From Falsiroseomonas ponticola (GTDB lineage Bacteria > Pseudomonadota > Alphaproteobacteria > Acetobacterales > Acetobacteraceae): DNA of 64,000 bases. Where the stretch lies: NCBI RefSeq assembly GCF_016805305.1, contig NZ_JAERQN010000001.1:744001-808000 (forward strand), in the 5' to 3' direction. The first letter of the stretch is position 1; the number at the start of each line of letters is the position of its first letter. Shown in pieces: positions 61,681 through 64,000 of the stretch. The notes beneath the pieces were generated by a model. That model had not been told where the DNA came from. It saw nothing but the letters and a program-made list of their open reading frames with translations, and did no database searches. The translations under genes were made by a program, and so were the position numbers.

Positions 61681-63085
61681 GGCGGAGTCTCCATCCTGGG
61701 GGAAGGGGGTCACGGTTCGCGGATGCTTTCCTGCAGGCCGCGCAGCAGCGGTTCGATGAAGAAGGTGATGATGCGGCGGGCACCGACCTGGATTTCCGCC
61801 GTCACGGTCATGCCCGGGATCAGGCGCGATCCGGGCGGCGCATCGGGCAGGCTCGGCGTGTCGAAGGTGATGCGGGCGCGGTGCGCGGGCGGGCCCGGGG
61901 CCTCGCCCTCCCGCGGCTGGGAATCGGGCGCCAGGCTTTGCAGGCGGCCCTGCAGCGCGCCGTGGCGCTGGAAGGGGAAGGCATCCACCTTCACCACCGC
62001 GGGATCGTCCCCGCGCAGCCGGCCGATATCGCTGGAGCGCAGCGTGATCTCCGCCACCAGCGGCGCGTTGAGGGGCACGAGCGTGACCAGGGCCTCGGCC
62101 TCCCGCAGCACGGAGCCGGCGGAGCGGCGGGCGATGTCCAGCACCACGCCATCCGCGGGCGCGACGAGGACACTCATCGCCGCCAGGCGCTCGGCCTTGG
62201 ACAGCTGGTCCTCCGTGCGCTGCAACTCGCCCCGCAGGCGCACCACCTCCTCCAGCAGCTGGCGGCGCCAATCGTCGCGGAAGGCGTCGCGTTCCGCCTG
62301 CTTGGCGGCCAGCACGCCGGAGAGTTCCTCCGCCCGGTGGCGGGCCTGGCGCTGGTCCTGTTCCGCGCGCAGCCTTTCCGACCGCGCGGCCAGGGCATTG
62401 AGGCGCGAGCCCACCTGGCTGGCGAGCAGCCGGCCGCGCATGGATTCGACTTCCGCCGCGATGGCGGTCTGCTCCGCGCGGATGGCATCGCCATCGCGCA
62501 GCGCGGCGATGGCGGATTCCAGCGCGCGGATATCCGCGGCATAGCCCGCCATGCGCGCGGCATAGAGCGAGGCGCGCTGCGCCAGCAGCAGGGATTGCAG
62601 CGTGCCATCGGCGGTCAGCGGCATGGGCGCGGGCGCGCCGGCCAGTTCGGATTCGATGCGTTCCAGCTGGGCGGAGAGGCTGCGGCGCTGCGCCACCAGC
62701 GACAGCCGGTCGGCTTCCGCGAAGGTGGGGTCCATCAGCGCCAGGATCTGCCCCTGCACCACCACCTGGCCGGGGCGGACGCGGATCTCCTGGATGACGG
62801 CGCGTTCCATCGGCTGCACCACCAGCGGCGGCGCATCCGCCGCCAGGCGCCCCGTGCCCGTGACCACGACATCCACCTGCGCGACGCTGGCCAGGCTGAC
62901 CAGCCCGGCCAGCAGCAGCGCCAGCACCCAGGGCCAGAAGCGCAGCGAGGGTGGCGGCGGCTCCTCGATCAGCCGGTCCAGCTCGTCCTGGAACTCGATC
63001 GCCTCCGGCGCCAGGCGCGGCGCCTTGCCGCGCGCGCGCCCGCCGCCCAGCCGGGGCAGGGCGGGCGCGGCGGCGGGGGCCGGGG

Positions 63086-64000
<915 letters not shown>

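Overview
The window reads as chromosomal DNA from a very GC-rich alphaproteobacterium. The most likely home is the Acetobacteraceae (Roseomonas-like) within Rhodospirillales. This is inferred from the gene content: a DUF3576 lipoprotein, a bactofilin, a GHNGGPPL-type small protein, Bug/TctC receptors, an alphaproteobacterial porin, and the cluster leuS-lptE-holA / parB-parA-rsmG-mnmG-mnmE / rho-hemJ-hemH. parAB and two perfect parS sites suggest the origin-proximal part of a chromosome, although dnaA and oriC are not in view. No rRNA, tRNA, CRISPR array, insertion sequence or prophage was found.

Layout. 1-12 kb holds housekeeping and envelope genes: typA (cut by the edge), an adenosine kinase, an EI24 membrane protein, a bactofilin, a GNAT enzyme divergent from an XRE-cupin regulator, an AEC transporter, an EEP-family phosphatase, trpS, yggS, a ThiE-like protein and an abundant porin. 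12-23 kb is the conserved core: a DUF3576 lipoprotein, leuS, lptE and holA on +, facing parB, parA, rsmG, mnmG and mnmE on -. 23-34 kb has a 2Fe-2S ferredoxin, a DNA alkyltransferase, a quinone oxidoreductase, a MESH1-like small alarmone hydrolase, rho with a long leader, an SbmA-like ABC exporter, and a heme block (hemJ, hemH) interleaved with a TctC receptor and a HAD phosphatase. 34-49 kb is mixed: a glycosidase, an RTX protein, a PhoR-like kinase with an LpoA-like lipoprotein, rsmI, two related pyruvyltransferase-type genes separated by a 36-bp palindromic tandem repeat, hemW, a YbaK protein, a MAPEG protein, a TauD-like dioxygenase, an ADP-forming acyl-CoA ligase and selO.

49-64 kb is the most unusual part. 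A 2218-residue protein, with a 5-residue start and a 4-residue end, is otherwise made of 276 octapeptides of the type A/G-L-T-T-T-Q-I/V/L-G/A. The octads are built into modules of 14 (B) and 17 (A) octads, and these into five B-A-A super-modules of 1152 bp. Divergent from it are two tandem OGT/SPINDLY-type (GT41) glycosyltransferases. Facing them is an operon for a type I secretion ABC transporter (cut by the window edge), its HlyD adaptor and a methyltransferase-glycosyltransferase fusion. The repeat protein has no signal peptide and, read by eye, no cysteine, and about half its residues are Thr or Ser. The simplest model, an inference, is a giant surface or exported fibre that is heavily O-glycosylated in the cytoplasm by the GT41 pair and exported by the type I machine. 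The RTX protein at 35 kb may share that exporter.

Recurring non-coding structure is another theme. Perfect GC-rich hairpins sit in most convergent gaps. A composite element (a GGGGCG-AAC-CGCCCC hairpin followed by TGGACC[G/A]TCGTC) recurs at 41.0, 42.2 and 59.8 kb. Tandem arrays of 36, 27 and 21 bp lie between genes at 40.8, 47.4 and 26.1 kb.
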